Below, one piece after another: positions 1-7,202 of a DNA stretch of 64,000 bases; position 1 is the first letter of the stretch, and each line of letters opens with the position of its first letter. Position numbers and translations under genes: made by a program. The notes beneath the pieces were generated by a model. That model was not told the DNA's origin. It saw only the letters and a program-made list of their open reading frames with translations, and searched no databases. The stretch comes from Bradyrhizobium tropiciagri (lineage in GTDB: Bacteria; Pseudomonadota; Alphaproteobacteria; Rhizobiales; Xanthobacteraceae), in contig NZ_JAFCKH010000007.1 in assembly GCF_018130505.1 (NCBI RefSeq), positions 62,001 to 126,000 of the forward strand. The letters are read 5' to 3'.

Positions 1-11
1 CGGAGGTGTGC

Positions 12-1559
12 ATGACACAGATTGCGAATATCAATCCAAAGCATGGCAGAGCAGGGCGTCAGCCGACCAAGGCCGGACTGAGGCCGTTCAAGGACAATGC
101 CGATCCAGGCATGTTCGGCCGGATGTTCGATCTTCCGGCCTTTGCGCCAACCGAAGCATCATTGCATGCGCTGGCCGACGCGATGCGCGACGCCCAGCCC
201 AATAACGCCGCCGGGGACAATCCCGATATCCCGTCGGGTTTCACCTATCTCGGCCAGTTCGTCGATCATGACATCACGCTCGACCTGACCTCGCTGGCCG
301 AGAAGCAGGAAGATCCGCATGCCACGACGAACTTCCGCACCCCGCGGCTCGATCTCGACAGCGTCTACGGGCTCGGGCCGGACGGCAGCCCGCAGCTCTA
401 TGCGCGCGACCCCAACAACGTCACGCAGCCGAGCCCGAAGCTCCTGCTCGGCAAGACCGCGGCAACGCCTCGCGCGGCCGGCGATCTTGCCAACGACCTG
501 CAGCGCAATTCGCAGGGGCGCGCGCTGATCGGCGATCATCGCAACGACGAGAACCTGCTGGTGGCGCAGACCCACCTCGCGTTCCTCAAATTCCACAACA
601 AGATGGTCGACCGGCTCGCCGGCGGCGCCAATCCGCCCGCACCGGACAAGCTGTTCACCGAGGCGCGCAAGCAGGTCACCTGGCACTATCAGTGGATGGT
701 GCTGCATGACTTCGTCGAGCGGCTCACCGAGCCCGGCATCGTGGCGAAAATCCTGCACGAGGGGCGCAAGTTCTATCGCTTCCAGAAGGTGCCCTACATG
801 CCGGTGGAGTTCTCGGCGGCGGCCTACCGGCTCGGCCACAGCATGGTGCGCGAGGCCTACAGCCACAATCGCGTCTTCACCCCCGGCGGCCTCACGCCGG
901 CGACGCTGAAGCTGGAGTTCGCGTTCTCGGGCCTGTCCGGAATCATCCTCGGCCAGGATGCGGCGACGCTGCCGGCTTCGCCAGGTTTGCCGCCCAATGT
1001 CGCGACGCTGCCGACCGACTGGATCATTGACTGGAGCCGCTTCTACGAGTTCGATCCACCGGTCGCGCCGACGCCGAACTTCCTGTTCAACCATTCGCGC
1101 AAGATCGATCCGTTCCTGATCCCGCAACTGCACGATCTGCCCGGCGGCGGCGGCAGCCTGCCGTTCCGCAATCTGCAGCGCGGCGTCAATCTCGGCTTGC
1201 CGTCAGGCCAGGACGTCGCGGGGGTGATGGGAATTCCGGCACTTACCCCGGCCGAAATCGCGACCGGGAGCGACGGCGCGGTCGCGGCGGCGCAGGGCTT
1301 CGATAAGAAGACGCCGCTCTGGTACTACATCCTGAAGGAAGCGGCGGTGAAGAAAGGCGGCCAGCGGCTCGGACCGGTCGGCGCGCGGATTGTCGCCGAG
1401 GTGTTCATCGGCCTCGTCGCCGGTGACAGCCAGTCCTACCTGAGCGATCCCACCTGGAAACCGACGCTGCCGGCCAAGACGCCGGGCACCTTCCTGATGA
1501 GCGACCTGCTGCGCTTCGTCGGGGATCTCAGCCCGATCGACGGCGTCACCACGGGCTAG
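12..1559 (+). CDS. Animal-type heme peroxidase family protein
   Basis: The 515-residue protein carries the signature of the animal (myeloperoxidase/cyclooxygenase-like) heme peroxidase superfamily. The distal-histidine motif GQFVDHD lies at about residues 81-87 (His86), a GDHRNDEN segment matches the family's GDxRxNE motif, and AYRLGHSMVREAY near residue 270 matches the proximal heme-ligand region. Members oxidise small substrates with H2O2, and some bacterial ones are secreted. I see no signal peptide. The start was set at the ATG at 12, because a CGGAGG ribosome binding site at 1-6 precedes it by five bases; an in-frame GTG at 6 overlaps that site. The window edge cuts off the upstream context. 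A hairpin at 1577-1602 follows. Substrate and physiological role cannot be read from the sequence. The family assignment is confident. Confidence 0.85.
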   Translation: MTQIANINPKHGRAGRQPTKAGLRPFKDNADPGMFGRMFDLPAFAPTEASLHALADAMRDAQPNNAAGDNPDIPSGFTYLGQFVDHDITLDLTSLAEKQEDPHATTNFRTPRLDLDSVYGLGPDGSPQLYARDPNNVTQPSPKLLLGKTAATPRAAGDLANDLQRNSQGRALIGDHRNDENLLVAQTHLAFLKFHNKMVDRLAGGANPPAPDKLFTEARKQVTWHYQWMVLHDFVERLTEPGIVAKILHEGRKFYRFQKVPYMPVEFSAAAYRLGHSMVREAYSHNRVFTPGGLTPATLKLEFAFSGLSGIILGQDAATLPASPGLPPNVATLPTDWIIDWSRFYEFDPPVAPTPNFLFNHSRKIDPFLIPQLHDLPGGGGSLPFRNLQRGVNLGLPSGQDVAGVMGIPALTPAEIATGSDGAVAAAQGFDKKTPLWYYILKEAAVKKGGQRLGPVGARIVAEVFIGLVAGDSQSYLSDPTWKPTLPAKTPGTFLMSDLLRFVGDLSPIDGVTTG

Positions 1560-1576
1560 CAATGTCGCGACGGCGT

Positions 1577-1602
1577 ACCCTCTCCCGCTTGCGGGGGAGG
1601 GT
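1577..1602. terminator. Hairpin between convergent genes
   Basis: ACCCTCTCCCGC and GCGGGGGAGGGT form a 12-bp stem with one G-T wobble and a two-base loop, placed between the convergent peroxidase and RidA-like genes. It has no T-tract, so it may be a bidirectional terminator or a small palindromic repeat of a type common between rhizobial genes. Confidence 0.5.
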
Positions 1603-1603
1603 A

Positions 1604-1990
1604 TCACCCGGCGACGGCGATAGCCTCGATCTCCAGCAACCACTTCTCGTCGAAGATGTCGGCGATGATGACGGTCAGCGCCGGTGTGTGCTCGCCCAGC
1701 ACGGATTTGCGGATTTCGCGGTTCTCGACCGCATGGCGCCGGTCGGAGAGGAAGATCGTCACCTTGGCAAGGTTCGCAAGACTCATGTCCGCGGCCTTCA
1801 GCTGGGCCTCGATATTGGCCCAGACCTACAGGCATTGCGCGCGAAAGCCATCGGGCAGATCGCCATCGGCGGTTTTCGGAATCTGCCCACTGACGAACAG
1901 GATGCGCTGCGCACCGGTGACTTCGAACGCCTGCGCGTAGCCGCCGACCGCGCGAGGTGCAGTGTCGGTGCCGACGATCCGTGTCTTCAT
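1604..1990 (-). pseudogene. RidA family (YjgF/YER057c) protein, interrupted by an in-frame amber codon
   Basis: Read on the minus strand from the ATG at 1990, the frame encodes a 128-codon RidA-like protein: KTRIVGTDTAP, then LFVSGQIPKTADGD, then VWANIEAQLKAADMSLAN, and a C-terminal TVIIADIF region. RidA proteins hydrolyse reactive enamine/imine intermediates from PLP enzymes, and the length is right for the family. Codon 55 (complement of 1826-1828) is TAG in the context QCL-stop-VWANIEAQL. Homologues normally have a sense codon here, often Gln, so a single C-to-T change would explain it. An internal Met at 1786 leaves only 60 residues, too short for a RidA trimer subunit. It is a recent pseudogene or a sequencing error. 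It shares its strand with the TctC gene but is convergent with the peroxidase. Confidence 0.75.
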
Positions 1991-2029
1991 TCGCTTGCCC
2001 TTACGATCGATGGCTGATGACGCCGCGCG

Positions 2030-3037
2030 TCACTTCACCTCCATCTGCAGGCCTTCCTTCTCGATGATCGCGGCGAACTTCTTGGTCTCGGCATCGACGA
2101 AATCCGAGAACTGCTGCGGCGAGCCGTAGTCGGCGCGGGCGCCCATGCCGGCGATGTTCTTCTTGACGTCGTCGCGCTCCAGCATCGCCTTGACCTGCCG
2201 GTTGAGCTCATCGAGCACGGGTGCCGGCACGCTCTTCGGCAAGAACACGCCGAACCAGGACGAGACGTCGAATTTGGCAAGCTCCGGCGCGCCCTCGCGC
2301 ATGGTCGGCAGGTTGGGCGCGGAGTCGCTGCGCTCCGTCGTGGTGACGCAGAGGCCGTTGAGCTTGCCGTCCTGCACCTGCGGCAGCGACGGATAGAGAT
2401 TGTCGAACAGAATCTGGATGTCGCCGGCAAGACCGGCCTGCAGCGCCGGGCCGGCGCCGCGGAACGGCACATGCGTCATCTTCAGCCCGGTGAGCTGCAG
2501 GAACCAGGCGCCGGTGAGGTGAGGGCTCTGGCCGGTGCCCGACGAGCCGTAGGTCAGCTTGTCGGGATTCTTCTTCAGGAAATCGATCAGCTCCGGAATC
2601 GATTTGATGCCGGTCGAGGGATGCGCCGAGACGATGTTCGGGATCCGGATCATGTTGGAGACCGGCTGCAGCTGGTCGGCCTTGTAGGTCAGGTTCTTGA
2701 AGATGCTCAGGGCGATCGCGTTCGGCCCGGGATTGCCGATCAGGATGGTGTGGCCGTCGCCCTTGCTGCGGGCGACCTCCGCGGTGCCGATGGTGCCGCC
2801 GGCGCCCGAGCGGTTCTCCACGATCACGGACTGGCCCCAGATCGGCTGCAAATGTGCCGCCAGCAGCCGGCCCATCACGTCGGTCGAGCCGCCGGCTGCC
2901 GCAGGCACGATGATCCGAACCGTCTCGGTCGGCCGCCAGTCACCGGCGCCAAGGCTCGCGCGCGGCAGAATTGCCGCGGTCGAGACTGCGGCTGCTCCGG
3001 TCAATAGCCGGCGGCGAGAAAAAGCTCGATTGATCAC
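2030..3037 (-). CDS. Tripartite tricarboxylate transporter substrate-binding protein (TctC/Bug family)
   Basis: This 335-residue periplasmic solute-binding protein belongs to the Bug/TctC family. The N-terminus NRAFSRRRLLTGAAA looks like a twin-arginine-type signal followed by an AXA-like cleavage region near LGAGDW. The mature part has hallmark segments: VRIIVPAAAGGSTDVMGR, VIVENRSGAGGTIG, YGSSGTGQSPHL and the GVFLPKSVPAPV region. I chose the GTG at 3037 because GGGAG lies about eight bases upstream and the signal peptide begins there; a longer open frame reaching 3343 has no signal and no homology. Bug proteins bind carboxylates and similar small ligands. No TctA/TctB membrane partners are nearby, so this is an orphan receptor, as is common in this group. 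The ligand is unknown. Confidence 0.85.
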   Translation of the reverse strand: MINRAFSRRRLLTGAAAVSTAAILPRASLGAGDWRPTETVRIIVPAAAGGSTDVMGRLLAAHLQPIWGQSVIVENRSGAGGTIGTAEVARSKGDGHTILIGNPGPNAIALSIFKNLTYKADQLQPVSNMIRIPNIVSAHPSTGIKSIPELIDFLKKNPDKLTYGSSGTGQSPHLTGAWFLQLTGLKMTHVPFRGAGPALQAGLAGDIQILFDNLYPSLPQVQDGKLNGLCVTTTERSDSAPNLPTMREGAPELAKFDVSSWFGVFLPKSVPAPVLDELNRQVKAMLERDDVKKNIAGMGARADYGSPQQFSDFVDAETKKFAAIIEKEGLQMEVK

Positions 3038-3225
3038 CCGGGTCGCTCCCTGCTTGGATTCTTGATCTTGTCGGCAGAGTAGCAATTGAGCGCCGCCGGG
3101 CAAGCGGGCGCCTTGACACAGTTCGCTCGTCGAGCGGTTGCCGGGAAAAACACGAAGCGGTTTCGCCTCACGGAATGTTTGGCCGTGCTCGATCCGGCCA
3201 GGACGAAAAGGTGCGTGCGTCAGTC

Positions 3226-3263
3226 CCGGCGCCCCTAACTCGCCCGCGAGGCAGGGGCGCCGG
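3226..3263. terminator. Strong hairpin downstream of the orphan 118-residue gene
   Basis: CCGGCGCCCCT (3226-3236) and AGGGGCGCCGG (3253-3263) are perfect 11-bp arms around a 16-base loop. It lies 52 bases after the stop of the minus-strand gene ending at 3315 and upstream of the TctC gene. There is no T-tract, so termination is plausible but unproven. Confidence 0.45.
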
Positions 3264-3314
3264 CAGCATTTTGGACGTCTTCGGATAAGTGGGCGAATTC
3301 GCCAACCGCCGCGG

Positions 3315-3671
3315 TTACACCAGCGCGTTGGCGTTCTTGGCAAACTCCTCGTCGGTGGTGAACGGAATTTCCGTGACCTTGACGACCTGGTTCTTGTTGC
3401 TGCCGATCACCACGATCTCCTTGAGGAAGGACCCGGGGAAGGAGCCGTGAACCTTATACGGCGTGGTGCCCTGGCCCAGCGGACCGGTCCAGCCCATGAC
3501 CTTGATCGCGAGGCCGCCGACCCACTGCTCGTCGCGGACGAGCTTGATGCCCGACGTGAAATTCGGGGCGTTGCCCTTGACGGTCACGGAGAAGAATCCC
3601 GGAGCGCCCAATCCCGTCCAGACATAAACGGCCTCTGCGCTATCGAAAGGTTCCGGTCCATAAAAGCCCAT
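3315..3671 (-). CDS. Hypothetical protein divergent from the AidA/toxin-like operon
   Basis: I do not recognise this 118-residue protein. It has no signal peptide or membrane segment and alternates short hydrophobic beta-like stretches (AVYVWTGLG, FFSVTVKG, GLAIKVMGWTG, EIVVIGSNKNQVVKV) rich in Gly, aromatic residues and Val. That suggests a small all-beta fold. I placed the start at the ATG at 3671 because AGGGAG lies nine bases upstream; the longer open frame to 3983 would run through the AT-rich intergenic region with no coding character. It is transcribed away from the AidA/PixA and alpha-helical toxin-like operon across that 431-bp region, so it may belong to the same module, for example as an immunity, lectin-like or accessory protein. 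That role is inference from position only. Confidence 0.6.
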   Translation of the reverse strand: MGFYGPEPFDSAEAVYVWTGLGAPGFFSVTVKGNAPNFTSGIKLVRDEQWVGGLAIKVMGWTGPLGQGTTPYKVHGSFPGSFLKEIVVIGSNKNQVVKVTEIPFTTDEEFAKNANALV

Positions 3672-4102
3672 GACGTTGATCTCCCTGCTGAATGAAGTCC
3701 GATGAGAGCTGCTGAAGAGCCGCTTGGCATGATCAGGCTCATCGCGAGCGTAACACGGGCATCGCTGCGTACGTGTGAAAAAGATTACAGGCAACTTGAA
3801 ATTGTTTGAAACAAATGTGTGGATCGCAGCGTGACAAATCGACATCGCTCGAAGCGAGCTACGCGGCTCTGTTTTGCCATTGCAACATTCCTTTGATTCA
3901 AAGTTGAGCATGCACACGAGATCGACGACCAACTTTTCGTGTTGAACGAGAATCGTTCTTGCGCTTGGCGTCTGCACATGCATACTACCTCAACGTGTTA
4001 CTACCTTAAGCAGCATTCCGTAAAAATTAAATTCTGAGATTGTCGTAGCGACGCGCAGCTGCGCGGGCGCTGACGACGCCTCGTGTTCTGGATCGGACAG
4101 CG
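3672..4102. promoter_or_regulatory. AT-rich divergent intergenic region with three palindromes
   Basis: This 431-bp stretch separates the 118-residue gene from the six-gene operon and is visibly richer in A/T than its surroundings. It holds three short perfect inverted repeats: TTGTTTGAAACAA at 3802-3814, TCGCTCGAAGCGA at 3845-3857 and GAACGAGAATCGTTC at 3944-3958. Such symmetric sites suit dimeric regulators, and AidA homologues elsewhere are reported as quorum-regulated. I could not recognise a specific lux-type box or an unambiguous promoter. No convincing gene lies inside. Confidence 0.45.
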
Positions 4103-4492
4103 ATGGGGACAGTCAACGCACTGATCGTTGTTGATACCGAGGGCGCGCTCTCCAGCGGGTCAGCAGTCAACAATTCCTTTCTGGTCGACAACAACGGCTA
4201 TCTCGGCTCGTGGAACGAGGGGACGCCGACGCTCAACACGGTCGTGCAGGACGGCCAGGTCGTGAACTGGAGCGTCACTCCCGTCAGCGCCACGGGCCAG
4301 GTGTCGATCACCGGCTTCTCCGGTCAAATGATCTCGACGTCGGTCTGCAAGCCCGCCCCGCAGGTGGGCAACCCGGATGTGTGGTCCGGCCGGGTCGAAT
4401 CCCACGGTAAATTCGCGTCTTTCTCCTACACGATCGCCCTGTCGATCGGTGGAAGATCAATGACGCTCAACTCATCCATCAAGGTCGTCTAG
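4103..4492 (+). CDS. AidA/PixA (inclusion body) family protein, copy 1
   Basis: This 129-residue protein resembles the AidA/PixA family (PixA is a methionine-rich inclusion-body protein of Xenorhabdus; AidA is a quorum-regulated protein of Ralstonia and Burkholderia). The family pattern is visible in order: ALIVVDTEGALSSG at the N-terminus, NNSFLVDNNGYLGS, GQVVNWSV, VSITGFSGQMI and WSGRVES. The C-terminus (SIGGRSMTLNSSIKVV) departs from the usual DPFL ending seen in copy 2. There is no signal peptide, consistent with cytoplasmic storage or non-classical release. It is the first gene of the operon, 16 bp before copy 2. The start ATG at 4103 has a weak GGA site. The biochemical function of the family is unknown. 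Confidence 0.8.
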   Translation: MGTVNALIVVDTEGALSSGSAVNNSFLVDNNGYLGSWNEGTPTLNTVVQDGQVVNWSVTPVSATGQVSITGFSGQMISTSVCKPAPQVGNPDVWSGRVESHGKFASFSYTIALSIGGRSMTLNSSIKVV

Positions 4493-4508
4493 CCCAGGGA
4501 GCAGCAGC

Positions 4509-4937
4509 GTGAGTGCAGAGAAAACGGATCGTGCAGCAGCCGCATTGAGTCAAGTCGATGTGTTGATCGTGGCGGATGTCGAAGGCGCGCTCGCCTCCGG
4601 CAACCTTCAGGACAACGTCTATATGATCGACACCAACAAGCACGCGGGCTCGGGCAGCGAAGGGCAGGCGGAACTCTACACCGCCGTCAAGGACGGTCAG
4701 GTCCTCAACTGGAGCGTGGTCGGGGTGTCGCCGTCCAGCGACGTGAACATCACTCAGTTCACCGGCCAGATGATCAACGACAAGATCTGCGTTCCGCAGT
4801 CGGTGTCGACGCCCGACGGCACCTATTGGTCCGGCCGGGTCGAAGCTCAGGGCTTCAAGGGCAACCAGCAATATTCCTGCGTCCTGACCATGGACGGCAA
4901 GGCCATGACTTTCGATCCATTCCTGAAGATATCCTGA
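4509..4937 (+). CDS. AidA/PixA (inclusion body) family protein, copy 2
   Basis: This 142-residue tandem paralogue of the preceding gene fits the AidA/PixA family better. It shows VDVLIVADVEGALASG, DNVYMIDTNKHAGS, GQVLNWSVVGV, VNITQFTGQMI, YWSGRVEAQG and the conserved ending AMTFDPFLKIS. An extra 13 or so N-terminal residues (AEKTDRAAAALSQ) distinguish it from copy 1. The start is a GTG with GGGAG eight bases upstream. The stop lies two bases before the next ATG, so translation of the following alpha-helical gene is probably coupled to it. There is no secretion signal. In Burkholderia cenocepacia AidA has been linked to nematode killing, which fits a neighbourhood of pore-forming-toxin-like genes. 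The link to function here is inference. Confidence 0.85.
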   Translation: MSAEKTDRAAAALSQVDVLIVADVEGALASGNLQDNVYMIDTNKHAGSGSEGQAELYTAVKDGQVLNWSVVGVSPSSDVNITQFTGQMINDKICVPQSVSTPDGTYWSGRVEAQGFKGNQQYSCVLTMDGKAMTFDPFLKIS

Positions 4938-4939
4938 CC

Positions 4940-5998
4940 ATGCTCAGCCCATCGATCAACGTCGCCAACAGCCTGCTGGCGCAGGCGTTCAACGAGGTAT
5001 TGCGGCTCGACAGCTATTCGATCAGCGCGGGCGGCACCACCATCGGCGTGCTGCAGAAGGACCCCGCCTGGCTGGCACCGGTGCGCAACCAGGTCGGCAT
5101 GCTGGGGCAGGCCGGCGCGAAATGGATCGAGGACAAGCCCTCGATCTGGGGAACGGTGCTGACGCAGTTCTCCAACTATGGCAGCGCCTTTGCCGGTGTG
5201 GCCGACGCCAAGGCCACCACAAGCGAGCAGTGGATCAAGTTGCTGAACGACGTTCTGCTCAGCCAGGCCAACAAGTCGATCGACGCCACGAATATCGCGG
5301 CGACGGAGCTGCAAAGCCACTACCAGGCTTTCAAGAACATCCAGCCGTTGCTGGAGAGCAGCATCAATGCGGGGTGGGACGCGCTGCAGAACGAAGAGCA
5401 GCAGATGGTCAAGATCGCCGCGCAGCTCACGCGTCTGGAGGATCTGGTCGGCTCGCTGCAGGATTCCATCACCGCGGGTGATCTCAGCACCGGCCAGAGC
5501 GTGGTCACCACCACGGTGAAGACGCTCTACAACGTCGCCACCGGGGTCGACGAATCCTTCTCCTTCCTAGGCATGGCCGCCGCCGCCTTCACCGTCGGCA
5601 AGTTCTACTACGACATCATCACCAAGACCGCGGCGGTCGGCGAGACCTTGCAGCAGATCGCCAAGCTCCAGATCGAGGCGAGCCAGGAGGCACAGGCCGC
5701 CGCCGGCACCAAGCTGGTGCTGCGGCTGCTCTACAATCTCGAACTGTCGTTCGGACGCATCGTCGACGTGATGCCCCAGATCGTGACGATGTGGACCACC
5801 GAACGCGACAAGGTGCAGCAGGCGATCCAAGCGCTTAAGGCCGGCGCCAACCCGGAGACCTATTTCGACATCTTCACTATCCCGATCGCGAACGCGAACT
5901 GGCAGGCGATCAGCAAGTTCGCAATCGCAATACCAGCGACCAAGACCACGGTCGGGCCGCCGGTCACGCTGGACCCGCAGAATCCGATCGCAACCTAG
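4940..5998 (+). CDS. Alpha-helical protein resembling alpha-pore-forming toxin subunits (component 1)
   Basis: This 352-residue, almost entirely alpha-helical protein has no signal peptide. Long amphipathic helices (SIDATNIAATELQSHY, then the EEQQMVKIAAQLTRLEDLVG region) flank a central, moderately hydrophobic stretch near residues 205-225 (SFLGMAAAAFTVGKFYYD). A second helical half with KLVLRLLYNLELSFGRIVDVM follows. This order of helical tail, hydrophobic tongue and returning helices is that of the ClyA/HBL/XaxAB superfamily. The start is the ATG at 4940, two bases after the AidA copy-2 stop; an upstream in-frame start would lie inside that gene. Its sequence is the most divergent of the four helical proteins. 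It might be the receptor-binding or soluble-arm component. The family call rests on architecture and context and needs a structure prediction. Confidence 0.55.
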   Translation: MLSPSINVANSLLAQAFNEVLRLDSYSISAGGTTIGVLQKDPAWLAPVRNQVGMLGQAGAKWIEDKPSIWGTVLTQFSNYGSAFAGVADAKATTSEQWIKLLNDVLLSQANKSIDATNIAATELQSHYQAFKNIQPLLESSINAGWDALQNEEQQMVKIAAQLTRLEDLVGSLQDSITAGDLSTGQSVVTTTVKTLYNVATGVDESFSFLGMAAAAFTVGKFYYDIITKTAAVGETLQQIAKLQIEASQEAQAAAGTKLVLRLLYNLELSFGRIVDVMPQIVTMWTTERDKVQQAIQALKAGANPETYFDIFTIPIANANWQAISKFAIAIPATKTTVGPPVTLDPQNPIAT

Positions 5999-6018
5999 CA
6001 CCGCGCAGGAGAGAGATC

Positions 6019-7143
6019 ATGATGGCAGTAGCAAAACTAAAAGTGAAGGCAGCGCCGAAACTGGCGGCGACCACCCCGCTCGAGAGCAAAACCCAATCGG
6101 CCTTCGTGATCTTGTCGTTGATCACCCAGGCCTGTCACGGCATCCTGAACACGGTGTTCGTGCCGCCGTCGCCGAAGCCGAGCTGGTTCGACGACCTCAA
6201 CAGCAAGCTCGACGTCGCCAAGACGCACGCGCAGGACTGGATCGACAATATCGGGCCCAGCGTCACCGGCGGCGTTCCGGTGCAGGTCATCAACTACGGC
6301 ACGACCTATTCGGCCATCACCGGCACGATCCAGTCGATCGTCAACGCTCACCCGGACGCGCAAGGCGCCGACAACCAATACGTCAAGCAGGTCCATGAGC
6401 TGGTCGCTGCGCTCGAGCAGTCGGTGCAGGTCATCGTCACCAATGCCAACACCACCCAGACGCTGATGAAGAACTGGGGCGACCTGATGCAGGCGTCGCA
6501 CGAGGCCCTGACCTCGGGCGCGGTCAGCATCCAGAAGGCGGAAGCGGATCTCAGCGCCGACATCAGCAAGATGAACGAAGCGATCAAGGTGCTCAACGAC
6601 ACCATTCACAACGAGAACATCGCGATCGCGGCGTCGGCCGGCGGCATCGCCATTGGCTTGCTTCTCCTGGTGGTGGGCATCGCGCTCGCGCCCGAAACCG
6701 GCGGCGCCAGCCTCCTCGTTGCCGGCACCGGCGGTTTGCTGGTCGTCGGTGGCGCCGTCACCTGGGGCGTCATGCAGAGCAAGATCAACGCGCAGTTCGA
6801 CGAGATCGCCAAGGACCAGAAGGAGCTCGACGACGACAAGCGCCAGATGGTCGCCCTGCAGGGGCTGGGCTCCGCCTCGAGCCAGGCGATCACGTACATC
6901 ACCGACGCCAGCAATGCGCTGTCCGACTTCCGCACCGCCTGGACCGTGTTCCAGGGCGAACTGCAGGGCGTGATGGCGAAGCTTCAATCGGCTGAAGCCT
7001 CGCTCAGCACCATCGTGGCGGGTGCTTTCACCACCGCAGCGGCCTCGGAATGGGCCGATGCGACGTCGTTCGCGCAGGGGCTGGTCAACGCCCCGGTGTC
7101 ATATCCGGCCAAGGACCTGGCGATGGACGGCAAGGTCGCTTGA
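6019..7143 (+). CDS. HBL/NHE-like alpha-pore-forming toxin subunit with hydrophobic head (component 2)
   Basis: The 374-residue protein has an N-terminal helical arm with the block PPSPKPSWFDDLNSKLDVAK and then WIDNIGPSV (residues about 50-85), and a coiled-coil run SADISKMNEAIKVLND. A long hydrophobic hairpin follows at about residues 203-254 (AIGLLLLVVGIALAP, then GGASLLVAGTGGLLVVGG), then a returning coiled coil DQKELDDDKRQMVALQGLG and a C-terminal helix. This is the layout of Bacillus HBL/NHE and related tripartite toxins, whose glycine-rich hairpin inserts into membranes. There is no signal peptide. The AGGAGAGAG ribosome site is strong. A 13-bp hairpin follows before the next gene. The next gene is a paralogue lacking the hairpin. 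Pore formation is inference from fold. Confidence 0.7.
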   Translation: MMAVAKLKVKAAPKLAATTPLESKTQSAFVILSLITQACHGILNTVFVPPSPKPSWFDDLNSKLDVAKTHAQDWIDNIGPSVTGGVPVQVINYGTTYSAITGTIQSIVNAHPDAQGADNQYVKQVHELVAALEQSVQVIVTNANTTQTLMKNWGDLMQASHEALTSGAVSIQKAEADLSADISKMNEAIKVLNDTIHNENIAIAASAGGIAIGLLLLVVGIALAPETGGASLLVAGTGGLLVVGGAVTWGVMQSKINAQFDEIAKDQKELDDDKRQMVALQGLGSASSQAITYITDASNALSDFRTAWTVFQGELQGVMAKLQSAEASLSTIVAGAFTTAAASEWADATSFAQGLVNAPVSYPAKDLAMDGKVA

Positions 7144-7150
7144 TCACCTC

Positions 7151-7181
7151 GCGGGCACCGCCGCCTGCCGGCGGTGCCCGC
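7151..7181 (+). other. Intra-operon 13-bp perfect hairpin
   Basis: GCGGGCACCGCCG (7151-7163) pairs perfectly with CGGCGGTGCCCGC (7169-7181) around the loop CCTGC, in the 59-bp gap between the second and third helical-protein genes. No T-tract follows. It may act as a partial terminator, an mRNA-stabilising 3' end or a processing site that sets subunit ratios. Confidence 0.65.
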
Positions 7182-7202
7182 CCTGCTTGAAAGGAATGCG
7201 TC

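Noticed and set aside
3038..3343. N-terminal extension of the first TctC gene
   Set aside because: The extended frame lacks a signal peptide, while the GTG at 3037 has a ribosome site and starts a proper signal sequence.
3672..3983. Extension of the 118-residue gene into the intergenic region
   Set aside because: The added residues have no coding character and the frame there is AT-rich; AGGGAG supports the start at 3671.
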